This document shows, in pieces, positions 54,396 through 64,000 of a stretch of 64,000 nt of DNA. The stretch lies in NCBI GenBank assembly GCA_005862225.1, contig SZXV01000002.1:682001-746000 (forward strand). Direction: 5' to 3'. How positions within the stretch are numbered: position 1 is the stretch's first letter; every line of letters begins with the position of its first letter. The notes beneath the pieces are model-generated. The model saw nothing but the letters and a program-made list of their open reading frames with translations, was not told where the DNA came from and did not search any database. The stretch is from Chlorobium sp. (GTDB lineage Bacteria; Bacteroidota; Chlorobiia; Chlorobiales; Chlorobiaceae). Made by a program: the position numbers and the translations under genes.

Positions 54396-55763
54396 ATGAA
54401 TATAAATGATCATGCAATAAATCGGGTTGCCGCTGTTACGCTGGGATGTAAATTGAACTATTCTGAAACATCCATGATACTTGATGAATTATGCAAACAA
54501 GGGTGGACGCTTTCAACAATTAAAGAGGGTGCTGAACTTATTATTATTCATACTTGTGCGGTAACAAAACAGGCGGAACAGAAGTGTCGCCAGAAAATAA
54601 GAGGAATTATCAGAAACAATCCGTCCAGCAGGATTGCCGTCATTGGTTGTTATGCCCAGTTGTATCCTGAAGTTCTTTCTGAAATAAACGGAATAGATGC
54701 AATTCTTGGAAGCAATGATAAATTTGACATACCATGCTATAGCAAAATCAGTAAAAAAACTATACATCCACCTCTTGTCAAGGTGACTCCTGCTTCCACT
54801 TTTGATATCGTCTATCCGGGATATTCATTGCCAGCATCACTGAGTATTGAGAGAACTCGTGCGTTTTTGAAAATACAGGATGGTTGTGATTATGGATGTT
54901 CATATTGTACAATTCCTCTGATCAGAGGTGTATCGCGGTCAATCCCGGCAGAGCAGATTGTGGAGCGCGCATCTTTTCTTGCTTCATCCGGGTATCGTGA
55001 AATTGTGCTGACCGGCGTCAATACCGGCGATTATCACTATGGAAATCTTGGCTTGTGTGACCTTTTACGGATGCTTGAAAAAGTCAATATCAGTCGTATC
55101 CGTATCAGTTCGATAGAGCCTGATATTGTTAATGATGAGCTGATAATGCTTGTTGCAGCATCGAAAAAAATTGTTCCTCATTTTCATATTCCTCTTCAAA
55201 GCGGTTCAGACAGAATTCTCAAGGCAATGCGCCGTCGTTATGATACCGTCCTTTATCGTGACAAGGTTTTGCAGTCAGTTGAGCGCATTGAAGGATGCGC
55301 AGTCGGAGCTGATGTGATGGTTGGCTATCCAGGTGAAACGGAGGAAGATTTTCAGCTTATGTACCGCTTTATTGAACTTCTGCCTCTTGCCGGACTTCAT
55401 GTTTTCAGTTGTTCCCTTCGTCCGGGAACAACCCTTGCCAGGCAGGTCGAAAACCGGGAGCGCAAGCCAGTACCGCCGGCGGAAATCACCCGGCGCCACA
55501 GGGAGCTGTCCGAACTTGGTCGCATGAAGGAGGCGCATTTCAAATCACACTTTATCGGAAAAGAGTGTATGGTGCTTTTTGAGGCTTCAAAGCTTCTTGC
55601 AAATGGCATACAGCAGTGCAGTGGCTATACAAGAAATTATCTTCGTGTTTTGGTTGAAAGTTCTGACCGCCTGAAGCTGCAAGCTTTCAGAGGAAAAGAG
55701 TTGCCAGTCATGATTGACTCGCTGGACGATGATTTGAATTTAAAAGGGAGAGTGCTATCTTGA
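54396..55763 (+). CDS. mtaB: tRNA t6A37 methylthiotransferase MtaB
   Basis: MtaB converts t6A37 of tRNA to ms2t6A with two Fe-S clusters. The 455-residue protein has TLGCKLNYSETSM and HTCAVTKQAEQKCRQKIR (first cluster), VIGCYAQLYPE, the radical SAM motif KIQDGCDYGCSYCTIP (C-x3-C-x2-C) near residue 165, and VLTGVNTGDYH. A C-terminal TRAM-like segment is present. The TLGCKLNYSE start marks the MtaB branch rather than MiaB or RimO. apt follows after 50 bases. Confidence 0.92.
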   Translation: MNINDHAINRVAAVTLGCKLNYSETSMILDELCKQGWTLSTIKEGAELIIIHTCAVTKQAEQKCRQKIRGIIRNNPSSRIAVIGCYAQLYPEVLSEINGIDAILGSNDKFDIPCYSKISKKTIHPPLVKVTPASTFDIVYPGYSLPASLSIERTRAFLKIQDGCDYGCSYCTIPLIRGVSRSIPAEQIVERASFLASSGYREIVLTGVNTGDYHYGNLGLCDLLRMLEKVNISRIRISSIEPDIVNDELIMLVAASKKIVPHFHIPLQSGSDRILKAMRRRYDTVLYRDKVLQSVERIEGCAVGADVMVGYPGETEEDFQLMYRFIELLPLAGLHVFSCSLRPGTTLARQVENRERKPVPPAEITRRHRELSELGRMKEAHFKSHFIGKECMVLFEASKLLANGIQQCSGYTRNYLRVLVESSDRLKLQAFRGKELPVMIDSLDDDLNLKGRVLS

Positions 55764-55813
55764 TTTTGTTTCTCACAATACCTTGCATTCATTAACTATA
55801 ACCAACCCGATCC

Positions 55814-56347
55814 ATGCCTATTAAATCCCGCATACGTTCGATTCCCGACTATCCCAAAAAAGGGATCCTTTTTCGCGATATTACCACTCTGATCAAGGAT
55901 CCGGTAGGCTTCCGGCTGGTTATTGACAATTTGACCCAGCACTATCTGCAGGAAGGTATGGACTTTGACGTTATTGTTGGTATTGAGGCGAGAGGATTTA
56001 TTATTGGCGGAGCACTGGCCTACACGCTTGGAAAGGGATTTGTGCCTGTTAGGAAGCCAGGCAAGCTGCCTGCCGACGTCGTCTCACAGGAATACCAGCT
56101 TGAGTATGGAAGCGACAAGATAGAGATACACATTGATGCAATTGTTGCAGGTCAAAAGGTTCTTCTTGTTGATGATCTGCTGGCCACAGGAGGAACAGCT
56201 CTTGCTGCTGCAGCCTTGGTCGAAAAAGTGGGCGGGATTGTTTCCGAGATGGCTTTCATTGTGAATCTGCCTGATATCGGAGGGGAAAGAAAAATTCTCG
56301 AAAAAGGATATAGCGTTTATTCCCTTACAGACTTTGAGGGCGAGTAA
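55814..56347 (+). CDS. apt: Adenine phosphoribosyltransferase
   Basis: Apt salvages adenine to AMP with PRPP. The 177-residue protein has IPDYPKKGILFRDITTLIKD, VGIEARGFIIGGALAY, PVRKPGKLPAD and the PRPP loop VLLVDDLLATGGTALAA. Length and motifs are complete. A terminator hairpin follows. Confidence 0.97.
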   Translation: MPIKSRIRSIPDYPKKGILFRDITTLIKDPVGFRLVIDNLTQHYLQEGMDFDVIVGIEARGFIIGGALAYTLGKGFVPVRKPGKLPADVVSQEYQLEYGSDKIEIHIDAIVAGQKVLLVDDLLATGGTALAAAALVEKVGGIVSEMAFIVNLPDIGGERKILEKGYSVYSLTDFEGE

Positions 56348-56383
56348 GATGGACGGTGATGAATAGTTCGCACAACCTCCTGA

Positions 56384-56411
56384 AACGGCAGCGAAGGCTG
56401 CCGTTCATTTT
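56384..56411 (+). terminator. Terminator after apt
   Basis: AACGGCAGC and GCTGCCGTT form a perfect 9-bp stem with a GAAG loop, followed by CATTTT. The T run is short. Confidence 0.75.
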
Positions 56412-56486
56412 AACAAACATTGTATGGTGTCGATCAGCCTCTGTTTACTCGGCTGCTATAACATCATTGACGCACAGAATGTTTCG

Positions 56487-56786
56487 TTATGGTTTCAGGC
56501 TTTCACTAACCGCGTGCTTGAACTCTCTGGAAATTTTGAATGTTGGCACATTTTTCGGTTCTACAGTCACCTTTTCACCCGTTCTTGGGTTTCTGGCCTG
56601 TCGAAAATTTTTATGCCGGATATTGAATGAACCAAATCCCCTGATTTCAATTCGTTTTCCGGCTTTCAGAGAATCAATGATGCCTTCAAACAGGCCGTCA
56701 ACAACAGACTCTGTTTCGTTTTTTGTCAAGCCCGTTTTGTGAGCAATAACATTGACCAAGTCAGCTTTTGTGGTGGTGTTTCCCAT
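56487..56786 (-). CDS. HU/IHF-family DNA-binding protein
   Basis: A 99-residue nucleoid protein: TKADLVNVIAHKTGLTKNET, then EIRGFGSFNIRHKNFRQARNP with the DNA-intercalating arm (RNPRTGEKV) and a FKISREFKHAV ending. The arm and length fit HU or an IHF subunit; which one cannot be settled from sequence alone. It lies between apt (convergent) and the TauE-like gene. Confidence 0.93.
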   Translation of the reverse strand: MGNTTTKADLVNVIAHKTGLTKNETESVVDGLFEGIIDSLKAGKRIEIRGFGSFNIRHKNFRQARNPRTGEKVTVEPKNVPTFKISREFKHAVSESLKP

Positions 56787-56822
56787 GGCAATGGTTGGTT
56801 CAGGTTATTATCAGATATATCG

Positions 56823-57194
56823 TTATTTAAACCATAAATGAAGTGCAACAATTCCCATAAAAACAGCAAAAGCTTTACGGAGAATGTCACTTGAAAGATG
56901 AGTTGCTATTTTTGCCCCGAAATATGCCCCGCAAAACAGTCCAGCCGCAATGATAATACCAATCCAGATGTGCTCCATGGAGATTTTTCCAGAACGATAA
57001 TATTCCAGAACACCGAGCAAGCCTACTGGCAGAAGAAGTGCAATAAGTGATGTTGCATTGGCACTTTGCTGGGTCATACCGAAAAGTAAAACCATGGAAG
57101 GAACAATAATGATTCCTCCTCCGACACCGAACATTCCCGAGAGGAGCCCGGCAGCAAGACCAATTGCAAACAATCCAGGAAGCTGAATTGACAT
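56823..57194 (-). CDS. Half-size TauE/SafE-type membrane protein
   Basis: A 123-residue membrane protein with three or four helices, including GLAAGLLSGMFGVGGGIIIVP and MTQQSANATSLIALLLPVG, the first-half signature of TauE/SafE/DUF81 anion exporters. Full members have two such halves (about 250 residues), so this one probably works as a dimer. The ATG at 57194 has a strong GGGGGAAAG ribosome site. A longer frame to 57248 would overlap ftsH and is rejected. The transported substrate is unknown; sulfite or sulfonate is typical of the family. Confidence 0.82.
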   Translation of the reverse strand: MSIQLPGLFAIGLAAGLLSGMFGVGGGIIIVPSMVLLFGMTQQSANATSLIALLLPVGLLGVLEYYRSGKISMEHIWIGIIIAAGLFCGAYFGAKIATHLSSDILRKAFAVFMGIVALHLWFK

Positions 57195-57213
57195 CTTTCC
57201 CCCTGTGACAGTG

Positions 57214-59169
57214 TTATGAAGTTGCCACATCTGATGCAGCTTGATCATAATGCGTAATCTTTTGTATGTCTATGGCGCTCAGCGATTCCTTTTCAATCAG
57301 TTCCTCTGCAAGCTGGCGCAGTACATCAAATTTTTCCCTGAGAATATCTTCAGCATTTCCCCTGCATTTCATAATAATATTTTGCACCTCAAGATCGATC
57401 TGAAGAGCTGTTTCATCACTGTACTCACGGATGTGGGAATAATCTTTTCCAAGAAAAACCTCCTTGTGACTGGTGTCATAGTTGATTGGCCCGAGTTTAT
57501 CACTCATACCCCATTGCCGTACCATTCTGCGGGCAATATCGGTAGCCTTTTCAATATCATTTGCAGCTCCGGTACTCACCTCGCCGAAAGCAAGCTCTTC
57601 GGCAACTCTGCCCCCCAGTGCATACGTGATTATAGCAAGCAGATACTCCCTGTTTTGGGTATAACGATCTTCAAGCGGCAGATAGGCTGTCAGCCCAAGA
57701 CTTCTTCCCCTTGGAATAATGGTGACCTTGTGTATCGGATCTGAGCCTTTCGTATATAATGAAACAAGTACATGACCAGCTTCATGATAGGCAGTCAGCT
57801 TTTTCTGCTCATCAGAGATAAACATACTTTTTCTCTCTGCGCCCATTAATATTTTATCGCGTGCCTGCTCAAAATTTTCTGCGGTAATCAATGTCTGGTC
57901 TCGGCGTGAGGCCAACAGTGCAGCTTCATTGACAAGATTTGCAAGATCAGCGCCGGAGAAGCCCGGAGAGCTTTTTGCTATAGTATTAATATTGACACTC
58001 TCGTCAAGCGGAGTATTTCTGGTATGGATATTCAAAATTGCTTCACGTCCCCGGATATCGGGTTTGTCGATCGTGATCTGTCGATCAAAACGCCCAGGGC
58101 GAAGCAGTGCTGTATCAAGAACATCAGGCCTGTTTGTAGCCGCAATCAGGATGACATTTTCGTTTGTTGTAAAACCATCCATCTCGACAAGAAGCTGGTT
58201 CAGTGTCTGCTCTCTTTCGTCATGTCCACCACCAAGGCCGGCACCACGGCTGCGTCCGACGGCGTCAATTTCATCGATAAAAACAATGCAGGGCGAATTT
58301 TTCTTTGCCTGCTCAAACAGATCCCGCACCCTTGCTGCGCCAACACCAACAAACATTTCGACAAAGTCGGCCCCGGAAATTGAAAAAAATGGAACTTTTG
58401 CTTCTCCGGCAATAGCTTTCGCCAAAAGCGTCTTTCCTGTACCGGGAGGGCCGAGCAGCAAGACTCCTTTCGGAATTTTTCCCCCAATTTTCTGGAATTT
58501 CTCGGGATTTGTAAGAAACTCTACCGTCTCCTGAAGCTCTTCAATTGCTTCATCAACGCCAGCCACATCCTTGAAGGTTGTCTTGACATCAAATTCACTG
58601 ACAAGTTTTGCACGGCTTTTGCTGAAGCTGAAAATATTTTTGGCCTGGGCGCCATTTTGCCCGTTCATTCGTCTGATCAGAAAAAAGTAGACAAGACCAA
58701 AGATGATCCACGGAGCAAACAGCACAAAAAAAGTGTTCAGGGCGCTGGTACCCTCTTCGACCTTGAGCACAATACCCTTGTCGGTGAGAAGATCGGCTTG
58801 TTCAAGAGTGAATGAAGGTATTCTTACGGAAAATCGATCGGTCGGTATGCTTGTGCCATTGACCAGTTTCAGTTGTATCGATGAGCCAAGTTTTCCGTTC
58901 AGGATTGCCGATTTATCCTCATAAATTTTTACCGTGACCTCAGTAACAAGAGCACGGGAAACAACGGATTTGTATTCGTTATAGTTTATTTCAGGACCAT
59001 TGGGGTTTGCAAAAAATCGTTGAAACACAAACAGCATCAAAAGTCCAATCATTATAAAAATGAGAAAGCGAGGAAATTTTTCTCCGGGTCCGCGTTCCTC
59101 GTCAATGACAGGCTTGAATTTATTTCGGAGAGTCTCTTTTTCCTGTCTCTTTACTGGATTTTCAGGCAT
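57214..59169 (-). CDS. ftsH: ATP-dependent zinc metalloprotease FtsH
   Basis: FtsH is a membrane-anchored hexameric AAA+ protease. The 651-residue protein has two membrane helices (about 35-55 and 150-170), Walker [19 protein letters not shown], Walker [18 protein letters not shown] residues in [20 protein letters not shown] (split at RPGRFD) and the zinc site [10 protein letters not shown]. The C-terminus is a helical protease tail. It starts just upstream of a 245-base gap to gltX, which is divergent. Confidence 0.97.
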   Translation of the reverse strand: MPENPVKRQEKETLRNKFKPVIDEERGPGEKFPRFLIFIMIGLLMLFVFQRFFANPNGPEINYNEYKSVVSRALVTEVTVKIYEDKSAILNGKLGSSIQLKLVNGTSIPTDRFSVRIPSFTLEQADLLTDKGIVLKVEEGTSALNTFFVLFAPWIIFGLVYFFLIRRMNGQNGAQAKNIFSFSKSRAKLVSEFDVKTTFKDVAGVDEAIEELQETVEFLTNPEKFQKIGGKIPKGVLLLGPPGTGKTLLAKAIAGEAKVPFFSISGADFVEMFVGVGAARVRDLFEQAKKNSPCIVFIDEIDAVGRSRGAGLGGGHDEREQTLNQLLVEMDGFTTNENVILIAATNRPDVLDTALLRPGRFDRQITIDKPDIRGREAILNIHTRNTPLDESVNINTIAKSSPGFSGADLANLVNEAALLASRRDQTLITAENFEQARDKILMGAERKSMFISDEQKKLTAYHEAGHVLVSLYTKGSDPIHKVTIIPRGRSLGLTAYLPLEDRYTQNREYLLAIITYALGGRVAEELAFGEVSTGAANDIEKATDIARRMVRQWGMSDKLGPINYDTSHKEVFLGKDYSHIREYSDETALQIDLEVQNIIMKCRGNAEDILREKFDVLRQLAEELIEKESLSAIDIQKITHYDQAASDVATS

Positions 59170-59413
59170 AAAACTGGAGGAGTGTTGATATAAAATCTAA
59201 CTTACTACTTTAAAAGTAATTATAAGAAAAACAACAATCGAAAATAAATAGTTTGTCAAGAATTGTTTACCGTACAGAAAAGTTGCGTTTCAGGCGGTTG
59301 GTTCCAGGAGTTTTTGGTTAATCTTTTTCTTGTGCCTGAATGCAGTCAGTTTTTCTTAAATTCACTGCTCTTGAATAGTTCACTCTCAACAATTAACAGT
59401 TACAACGCTTATT

Positions 59414-60922
59414 ATGGTTGGTCAAAGGGTTAGAACCAGGTTTGCACCTTCTCCGACAGGGTACTTGCATGTTGGAGGATTGAGAACCGCACTGTATAAC
59501 TACCTGTACGCAAAAAAGATGGGTGGCGACTTCATTATCAGAATTGAAGATACCGATCAAAGCAGAAAGGTAGAGGGGGCTCAGAGAGATCTTATCAAGA
59601 CTCTTGAGTGGGCGGGAATTGTCGCCGACGAAAGTCCTGAACATGGTGGAAATTTTGGCCCCTATATTCAGTCAGAGAGGCTTGGTATCTATGACGGCTA
59701 TTGTAAACAATTGCTTGACGACCACCACGCTTATTATTGTTTTGCATCGCATGAGGAGCTTGAAGAAAACAGGCAGCTTCAGATAAAACAGGGAGTTCAG
59801 CCGAAATACAACAGAAAGTGGCTTCCTGAAGAGATGGGTGGCTCCATACCTCAAGGTATTATCCAGAAAAAACTGGATGAGGGCGCTCCCTATGTTATTC
59901 GCATGAAGGTCCCCGATTATGTTTCTGTCTGGTTTGAAGATATTATACGAGGTCCGGTTGAATTTGATTCAGCAACGATTGATGATCAGGTGCTGATGAA
60001 GTCTGACGGATTTCCAACCTACCATTTTGCCAGTGTCATCGATGATCACCTGATGGGATTTACCCACATCATCAGAGGCGAGGAGTGGTTATCCTCAATG
60101 CCGAAGCATCTGCTTCTTTACGAGTTTTTTGGCTGGGAGCCGCCAAAGGTAGCCCATCTGCCCCTGCTGCTTAACCCTGACCGCTCTAAACTCAGCAAAA
60201 GGCAGGGGGATGTTGCGGTTGAGGATTATATCCGAAAGGGGTACAGCAGTGATGCAATAGTCAATTTTGTCGCCATGCTCGGCTGGAATGAAGGAGAGGG
60301 CAGCGAGCAGGAGGTCTATAGCATGAAGGAGCTTATTGAGAAGTTTTCGCTGGAGCGGGTCGGCAAAGCCGGAGCGGTATTCAATATTGATAAATTGAAC
60401 TGGCTTGAAAAACAGTATATCAAGAACCGGCCGACAGAGAAGCTTGTGGATGTCATCAAACCTGTTCTTCAGGCTGAACTTGAAAAGAAAAAATCACTGA
60501 TGCCGGTGGAGATAATTACCAGTGACGCTTATCTTGAAAAAGTTATCGAACTGATGCGCGAGCGTGTCGGTTTTGAGCATGAATTTGTGACATTTTCCTC
60601 CTACTTCTATTTTGAGCCGGAAGCCTACGATCAGGAGGCAGTAAACAAACGATGGCAGGCTGATACCAACTCTCTTCTTCGTGAGTTTACCGATATTCTG
60701 TATACTCTGGAGGATTTCAGTGCTGAAAACATTGAGACTCAACTCAAGGAATTTGTTGCGCCCAAGGGGCTCAAAGCTGCTGTGCTCATTCATCCTTTGA
60801 GAATACTTGCATCTGGAGTGAGTTTTGGCCCAAGCCTCTATCACATGCTCGAAGTACTTGGAAAGGCGACAGTACTCAGGCGCATCATGAAGGGTATTGA
60901 AAAAATCAGTTATCCGGCTTAG
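59414..60922 (+). CDS. gltX: Glutamyl-tRNA synthetase
   Basis: GltX charges tRNA-Glu, which also feeds tetrapyrrole synthesis through glutamyl-tRNA in phototrophs. The 502-residue protein has [20 protein letters not shown] (HIGH motif) and the [14 protein letters not shown] loop (KMSKS equivalent) near residue 258. The segment [17 protein letters not shown] is typical. A weak GGCCCG/CGGGCT hairpin with a delayed T run lies at about 60941-60975. Confidence 0.96.
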   Translation: MVGQRVRTRFAPSPTGYLHVGGLRTALYNYLYAKKMGGDFIIRIEDTDQSRKVEGAQRDLIKTLEWAGIVADESPEHGGNFGPYIQSERLGIYDGYCKQLLDDHHAYYCFASHEELEENRQLQIKQGVQPKYNRKWLPEEMGGSIPQGIIQKKLDEGAPYVIRMKVPDYVSVWFEDIIRGPVEFDSATIDDQVLMKSDGFPTYHFASVIDDHLMGFTHIIRGEEWLSSMPKHLLLYEFFGWEPPKVAHLPLLLNPDRSKLSKRQGDVAVEDYIRKGYSSDAIVNFVAMLGWNEGEGSEQEVYSMKELIEKFSLERVGKAGAVFNIDKLNWLEKQYIKNRPTEKLVDVIKPVLQAELEKKKSLMPVEIITSDAYLEKVIELMRERVGFEHEFVTFSSYFYFEPEAYDQEAVNKRWQADTNSLLREFTDILYTLEDFSAENIETQLKEFVAPKGLKAAVLIHPLRILASGVSFGPSLYHMLEVLGKATVLRRIMKGIEKISYPA

Positions 60923-60978
60923 CGCCGCCGATCAATATGGGGCCCGTAACAACGGGCTCTCTGTCGGTCTTTTTTCTT

Positions 60979-61006
60979 TTGATTCGAAAAGATTTTTTCA
61001 TATATT
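60979..61006 (+). promoter_or_regulatory. Likely promoter of tRNA-Phe
   Basis: TTGATT (60979-60984) and TATATT (61001-61006) are separated by 16 bases and stand 17 bases before the mature tRNA 5' end. Both resemble sigma-70 elements. Confidence 0.6.
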
Positions 61007-61022
61007 TTGCCTCGGATGTAAA

Positions 61023-61095
61023 GGACAGATAGCTCAGTTGGTAGAGCAAAGGACTGAAAATCCTTGTGTCGTGGGTTCGATTCCCTCTCTGTCCA
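61023..61095 (+). tRNA. tRNA-Phe (anticodon GAA)
   Basis: GGACAGA at the 5' end pairs with TCTGTCC at the 3' end, followed by discriminator A. The D arm is GCTCAGTTGGTAGAGC, the anticodon stem AGGA/TCCT with loop CTGAAAA gives GAA, and the T arm holds GGTTCGATTCC. CCA is not encoded. Confidence 0.98.
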
Positions 61096-61243
61096 CAGCT
61101 ATTAACGGCGGTTTCCGTTATCTTGCCACAGTCGCAACATGCATGTCCACCTCTTTTTTCCTTCGACTCACCTTACTCAGCTCATCTATGTCATGCAAGG
61201 CATCAGGTCATGTTTCCGTGTTTGAACATCATGGACAGCCCGC

Positions 61244-62374
61244 ATGAATATTACAACAAAGCATGAACAGGAAATCTGGCATGATATGCAGGAGCCTGGT
61301 GCATACGAATGGTGGTACTTTGACGCTGAAGACATCCATAGTGGTGTCTCTTTTGTGCTGATCTGGTTTTCAGGATTTCCGTTCTCTCCTTACTACACGA
61401 ATCACTATGAAAAGTGGAAGAGCCGCTCTTCAGCAATTCCCCCACTCCCATCCAATTACTCCGGTTTTAGTTTTCAGTTATACGAAAACGGTCGAGAGAT
61501 TGTCAATTTCATCAGGGAAGGCGCACAGGGTCTCTTTGAAAGCACTCATTCAGATATTGGTGTCCGCTTCGAAAAAAATCGGTTTACTTATAATGCGCTG
61601 CGCCAGGAGTACTCTCTTGATATTGATTTTGCTTTTCCTGCCCGTCATAAAGAGGTCAAGGCAACGTTGTTGTTCAAGGCTGTACGCCGGGTTGTCTTCG
61701 AAAAAAAAGATACCAATAATGAAGGGAGGGTACCTCGTCACCAGTGGCTCCTGAGTGTTCCAAAAGCTGAAGTGAAGGGTGCCATTGAAATTATCGAACA
61801 ACATCGAGGAGCGGTTCGCACGATTCCTGTCAAAGCTACAGGATATCATGATCATAACCTCGGAGCGGTTCCCATGCAGGAGTATATCTCGAAATGGTAT
61901 TGGGGACGGGCTTTTTCTGCTCGCTTTGATTTGATTTATTACGTTGTCGTTTTTAAGAATCAAAGTTATCAGCCACTTGCTGTTTTGTTGCTTCAGGACA
62001 AGAGCACTGAAACTTTTGAGGTCCACGACGCCGTAAGTTTTCATGAAAGCAATTTCAGGCACGGTCTTTTTTCTCCTCTTCATGGCAGGAATCTGGATTT
62101 GCAGGACGCAAATACATCAATCAAGATTCATCACAACAAAGTGCTTGATTCAGGCCCCTTTTATCTTCGGTTTGCATCTGATATTTCCTTGCAGATTGAT
62201 GGGGGGAATTTTGAGGAAGTCAAGGGTATATCTGAATTTCTCAATCCGGCTCGTCTGCAATCAAGGGTGATGAGGTTGTTTACCTGCGGTCGAATATGGC
62301 GGGATGGAGAGCAATCAATCATGTACAAAAGCTATAATAGCTTTAAGCACGCATTGGATTGGAATAATCGATGA
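61244..62374 (+). CDS. crtC: Carotenoid 1,2-hydratase
   Basis: CrtC adds water to the psi-end of carotenes, a step towards hydroxychlorobactene and related pigments. The 376-residue protein has EWWYFDAEDIHSGVSFVLIWFSG (split as EWWYFDAE), ATGYHDHNLGAVPM and WYWGRAFS, as in the CrtC/lipocalin-like family. No membrane helix is evident. From memory, crtC lies beside the Rieske and cytochrome b genes in green sulfur bacteria, matching this order. Confidence 0.88.
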   Translation: MNITTKHEQEIWHDMQEPGAYEWWYFDAEDIHSGVSFVLIWFSGFPFSPYYTNHYEKWKSRSSAIPPLPSNYSGFSFQLYENGREIVNFIREGAQGLFESTHSDIGVRFEKNRFTYNALRQEYSLDIDFAFPARHKEVKATLLFKAVRRVVFEKKDTNNEGRVPRHQWLLSVPKAEVKGAIEIIEQHRGAVRTIPVKATGYHDHNLGAVPMQEYISKWYWGRAFSARFDLIYYVVVFKNQSYQPLAVLLLQDKSTETFEVHDAVSFHESNFRHGLFSPLHGRNLDLQDANTSIKIHHNKVLDSGPFYLRFASDISLQIDGGNFEEVKGISEFLNPARLQSRVMRLFTCGRIWRDGEQSIMYKSYNSFKHALDWNNR

Positions 62375-62538
62375 AAAAATTATAAATTCACACTTCATTT
62401 GGATTCCCATATTTGTAAAATGTAATTGTCGCGGTTAAGAATGATCGAACCGAGTGGAGATTAGTTATCTTGCAAGCGGCAGAGTGTCTTTATTTGTTTG
62501 ATTTTATAACAAAATTTTTAAAAAGGAGACAGGTTGTA

Positions 62539-63084
62539 ATGGCACAACAAGGTAATTTCAAGAGTCCGTCCAGGCTGGGCGAACTTGGAGAAGGTGCTTC
62601 ACTCTCTTCATCCGGCCCGGTTTCAGGTGCTAAGCCCCGGGATCAAGGGTTAAAGGGAGTTGATTTCGAGCGTCGCAGTTTTCTTGGAAAAGTTGTTGGT
62701 GGCGTTGGTGCAGCCGTGGCCATATCAACACTCTATCCAGTCATCAAGTACATCATTCCGCCCGTAAAACAATTTTCAAACAAGAGCGAACTTGTTGTCG
62801 GAAAAGCTGCTGAAGTGGCTGAGAACAGCGGAAAGATTTTCCAGTTTAACAAAGACAAGGTTATTGTCATCAATGACAACGGCAAGCTTACTGCGTGTAG
62901 TGCGGTTTGTACCCACCTTGGCTGTCTTGTGCACTGGGATAATGCCCAGAACCTTATCTCTTGCCCCTGTCACGGCGCCAAATACAAACAGACAGGAGAG
63001 ATTATCTCCGGTCCTCAACCTTTACCCTTAACTGTCTTTAAAGCAAGGGTCGAAGGCGAAAATCTCATTATCTCAAAATCTTAA
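62539..63084 (+). CDS. petC: Rieske iron-sulfur protein of the cytochrome bc complex
   Basis: This subunit passes electrons from menaquinol to cytochrome in the photosynthetic/respiratory bc complex. The 181-residue protein has an N-terminal cytoplasmic stretch of about 45 residues, an ERRSFLGKVVGG twin-arginine-like motif and a membrane anchor (about 53-75). The cluster ligands are CTHLGC and CPCHGAKY in the periplasmic domain. The start is the ATG at 62539 with AAGGAG upstream; the frame extends to 62470 without similarity. petB follows after 35 bases. Confidence 0.95.
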   Translation: MAQQGNFKSPSRLGELGEGASLSSSGPVSGAKPRDQGLKGVDFERRSFLGKVVGGVGAAVAISTLYPVIKYIIPPVKQFSNKSELVVGKAAEVAENSGKIFQFNKDKVIVINDNGKLTACSAVCTHLGCLVHWDNAQNLISCPCHGAKYKQTGEIISGPQPLPLTVFKARVEGENLIISKS

Positions 63085-63119
63085 CCTTTAATTCTTGAAA
63101 AACAAGGGAGTCAGGAAAG

Positions 63120-64000
63120 ATGGCTGAAAACAATCAGAACGCTATGGCAGGAAGTGCTCCAGCCAAGCCGAAACCCGCAGTTCCGGGCGCTGCCAAGCAG
63201 GCTGCTCCTGTTGCTGCAAAACCTGCCGATTCTAAAAGTGGTGTCTATAAGCCACCAGTTGAACGTGCAGATCCGAATCCCTACAAGGATTCTCGAATCA
63301 GTTCAATTGGCGCCTGGTTTCAGGAGCGCTTTTATGTCATGGTGCCGGTCATTGATTATTTGAAGAAAAAAGAAGTTCCTAAACACCGTCTCTCATTCTG
63401 GTATTATTTTGGCGGTCTTACTCTGTTTTTCTTCCTTATTCAGATTATTACCGGTTTGCTGCTCATGCAGTATTACAAGCCAACTGAAGCTGAGGCTTTT
63501 TCTTCATTTGTCTTTATCCAGAAAGAAATCTCTTTTGGGTGGCTCATCCGCCAGCTTCATGCATGGTCGGCAAACCTCATGGTTCTGATGGCGTTCACTC
63601 ACATGTTCAGCACATTTTTCATGAAGTCCTACCGTAAACCACGTGAGCTTATGTGGGTGAGCGGCTTTGTGCTTCTTGTGCTTTGCCTCGGTTTTGGTTT
63701 TACCGGATACCTTCTTCCCTGGAACGAGCTTGCATTTTTTGCAACACAGGTAGGTACCGAAGTTCCAAAAGTTGCTCCCGGTGGCGCATTTCTTGTTGAT
63801 ATCCTGCGTGGTGGTGAAGAGGTCAGCGGTGAAACACTTACCCGTATGTTCTCATTGCACGTTGTTCTGCTTCCTGGTCTGCTCATGCTGGTTCTTTCAG
63901 CACATCTGCTGCTTGTTCAGGTTCTCGGAACTTCAGCTCCTATTGGCTACAAGGAATCCGGTCTGATCAAAGGGTATGAGAAGTTTTTCCCGACCTTCCT
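63120..64000 (+). CDS. petB: Cytochrome b of the bc complex (3' end outside window)
   Basis: The 293 codons visible carry the heme-binding quinol oxidase core. The first 60 residues are an Ala/Pro/Lys-rich extension ([18 protein letters not shown] region) typical of green sulfur bacteria. Four membrane helices follow, with paired histidines in [19 protein letters not shown] and [20 protein letters not shown] binding two b hemes. [13 protein letters not shown] is also conserved. The reading frame is still open at base 64000. It forms an operon with petC. Confidence 0.94.
   Translation, partial: MAENNQNAMAGSAPAKPKPAVPGAAKQAAPVAAKPADSKSGVYKPPVERADPNPYKDSRISSIGAWFQERFYVMVPVIDYLKKKEVPKHRLSFWYYFGGLTLFFFLIQIITGLLLMQYYKPTEAEAFSSFVFIQKEISFGWLIRQLHAWSANLMVLMAFTHMFSTFFMKSYRKPRELMWVSGFVLLVLCLGFGFTGYLLPWNELAFFATQVGTEVPKVAPGGAFLVDILRGGEEVSGETLTRMFSLHVVLLPGLLMLVLSAHLLLVQVLGTSAPIGYKESGLIKGYEKFFPTF

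Noticed and set aside
60941-60975. Terminator after gltX
   Set aside because: The stem is only about six pairs and the T run begins some 13 bases after it, so it was not listed as a separate feature.

Overview
The window comes from a green sulfur bacterium (Chlorobiaceae, Chlorobium/Pelodictyon-like; lineage inferred). The evidence is a set of family-specific genes: a bacteriochlorophyllide C-3 vinyl hydratase (bchV/bchF type), a small chlorosome envelope protein, a type IV RuBisCO-like protein, a CrtC-type carotenoid 1,2-hydratase, and a Rieske gene followed directly by cytochrome b. Most of the window is ordinary chromosome with genes on both strands.

Layout. 1-2.6 kb: end of tsf, pyrH, recX, bchV-type gene. 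2.6-7.9 kb: four-gene cluster of an aldolase/dehydrogenase fusion, an LsrF-type enzyme, the RuBisCO-like protein and a short-chain dehydrogenase. 7.9-10.6 kb: lptE-like gene, HEPN protein, rfbA, rfbC. 10.75-18.8 kb: an array of integron gene cassettes with no integrase in the window. Attachment sites (attC) follow the open reading frames, all genes point the same way, and the array carries two HEPN proteins, an Mrr-type nuclease and a methylase-like/AlbA_2 fusion. 18.8-21.5 kb: wreckage of a type I restriction system (hsdR and hsdM fragments), a headless zeta-type toxin with an intact small partner gene, and an Rpn-family nuclease. 21.6-26.1 kb: rfbD, rfbB, galE, manC. The dTDP-rhamnose genes are therefore split by about 11 kb of accessory DNA.

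26-36 kb: chlorosome protein, ileS, DksA-family protein, purF, tRNA-Ala, ftsX, nfo, glycosyltransferase. 36-40.6 kb: queE, purN, then a small accessory patch with a DUF4160 gene carrying an in-frame stop, DUF2442, a ParE-type toxin-antitoxin pair, an echo of the DUF2442 3' end, a hydrolase and a membrane protein with a hexanucleotide repeat. 40.7-61.1 kb: housekeeping genes (purH, queG, Fe-S/FAD oxidoreductase, ispH, murI, ychF, cmk, rpsA, era, rodA, mtaB, apt, HU, TauE-like, ftsH, gltX, tRNA-Phe). 61.2-64 kb: crtC, petC and the start of petB.

Together the genes cover nucleotide synthesis, translation, cell envelope and phototrophy. The most unusual part is the cassette array and the decayed restriction locus lodged inside the rhamnose operon. 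Degenerate 7-bp repeats also reach into the 5' ends of two coding regions.
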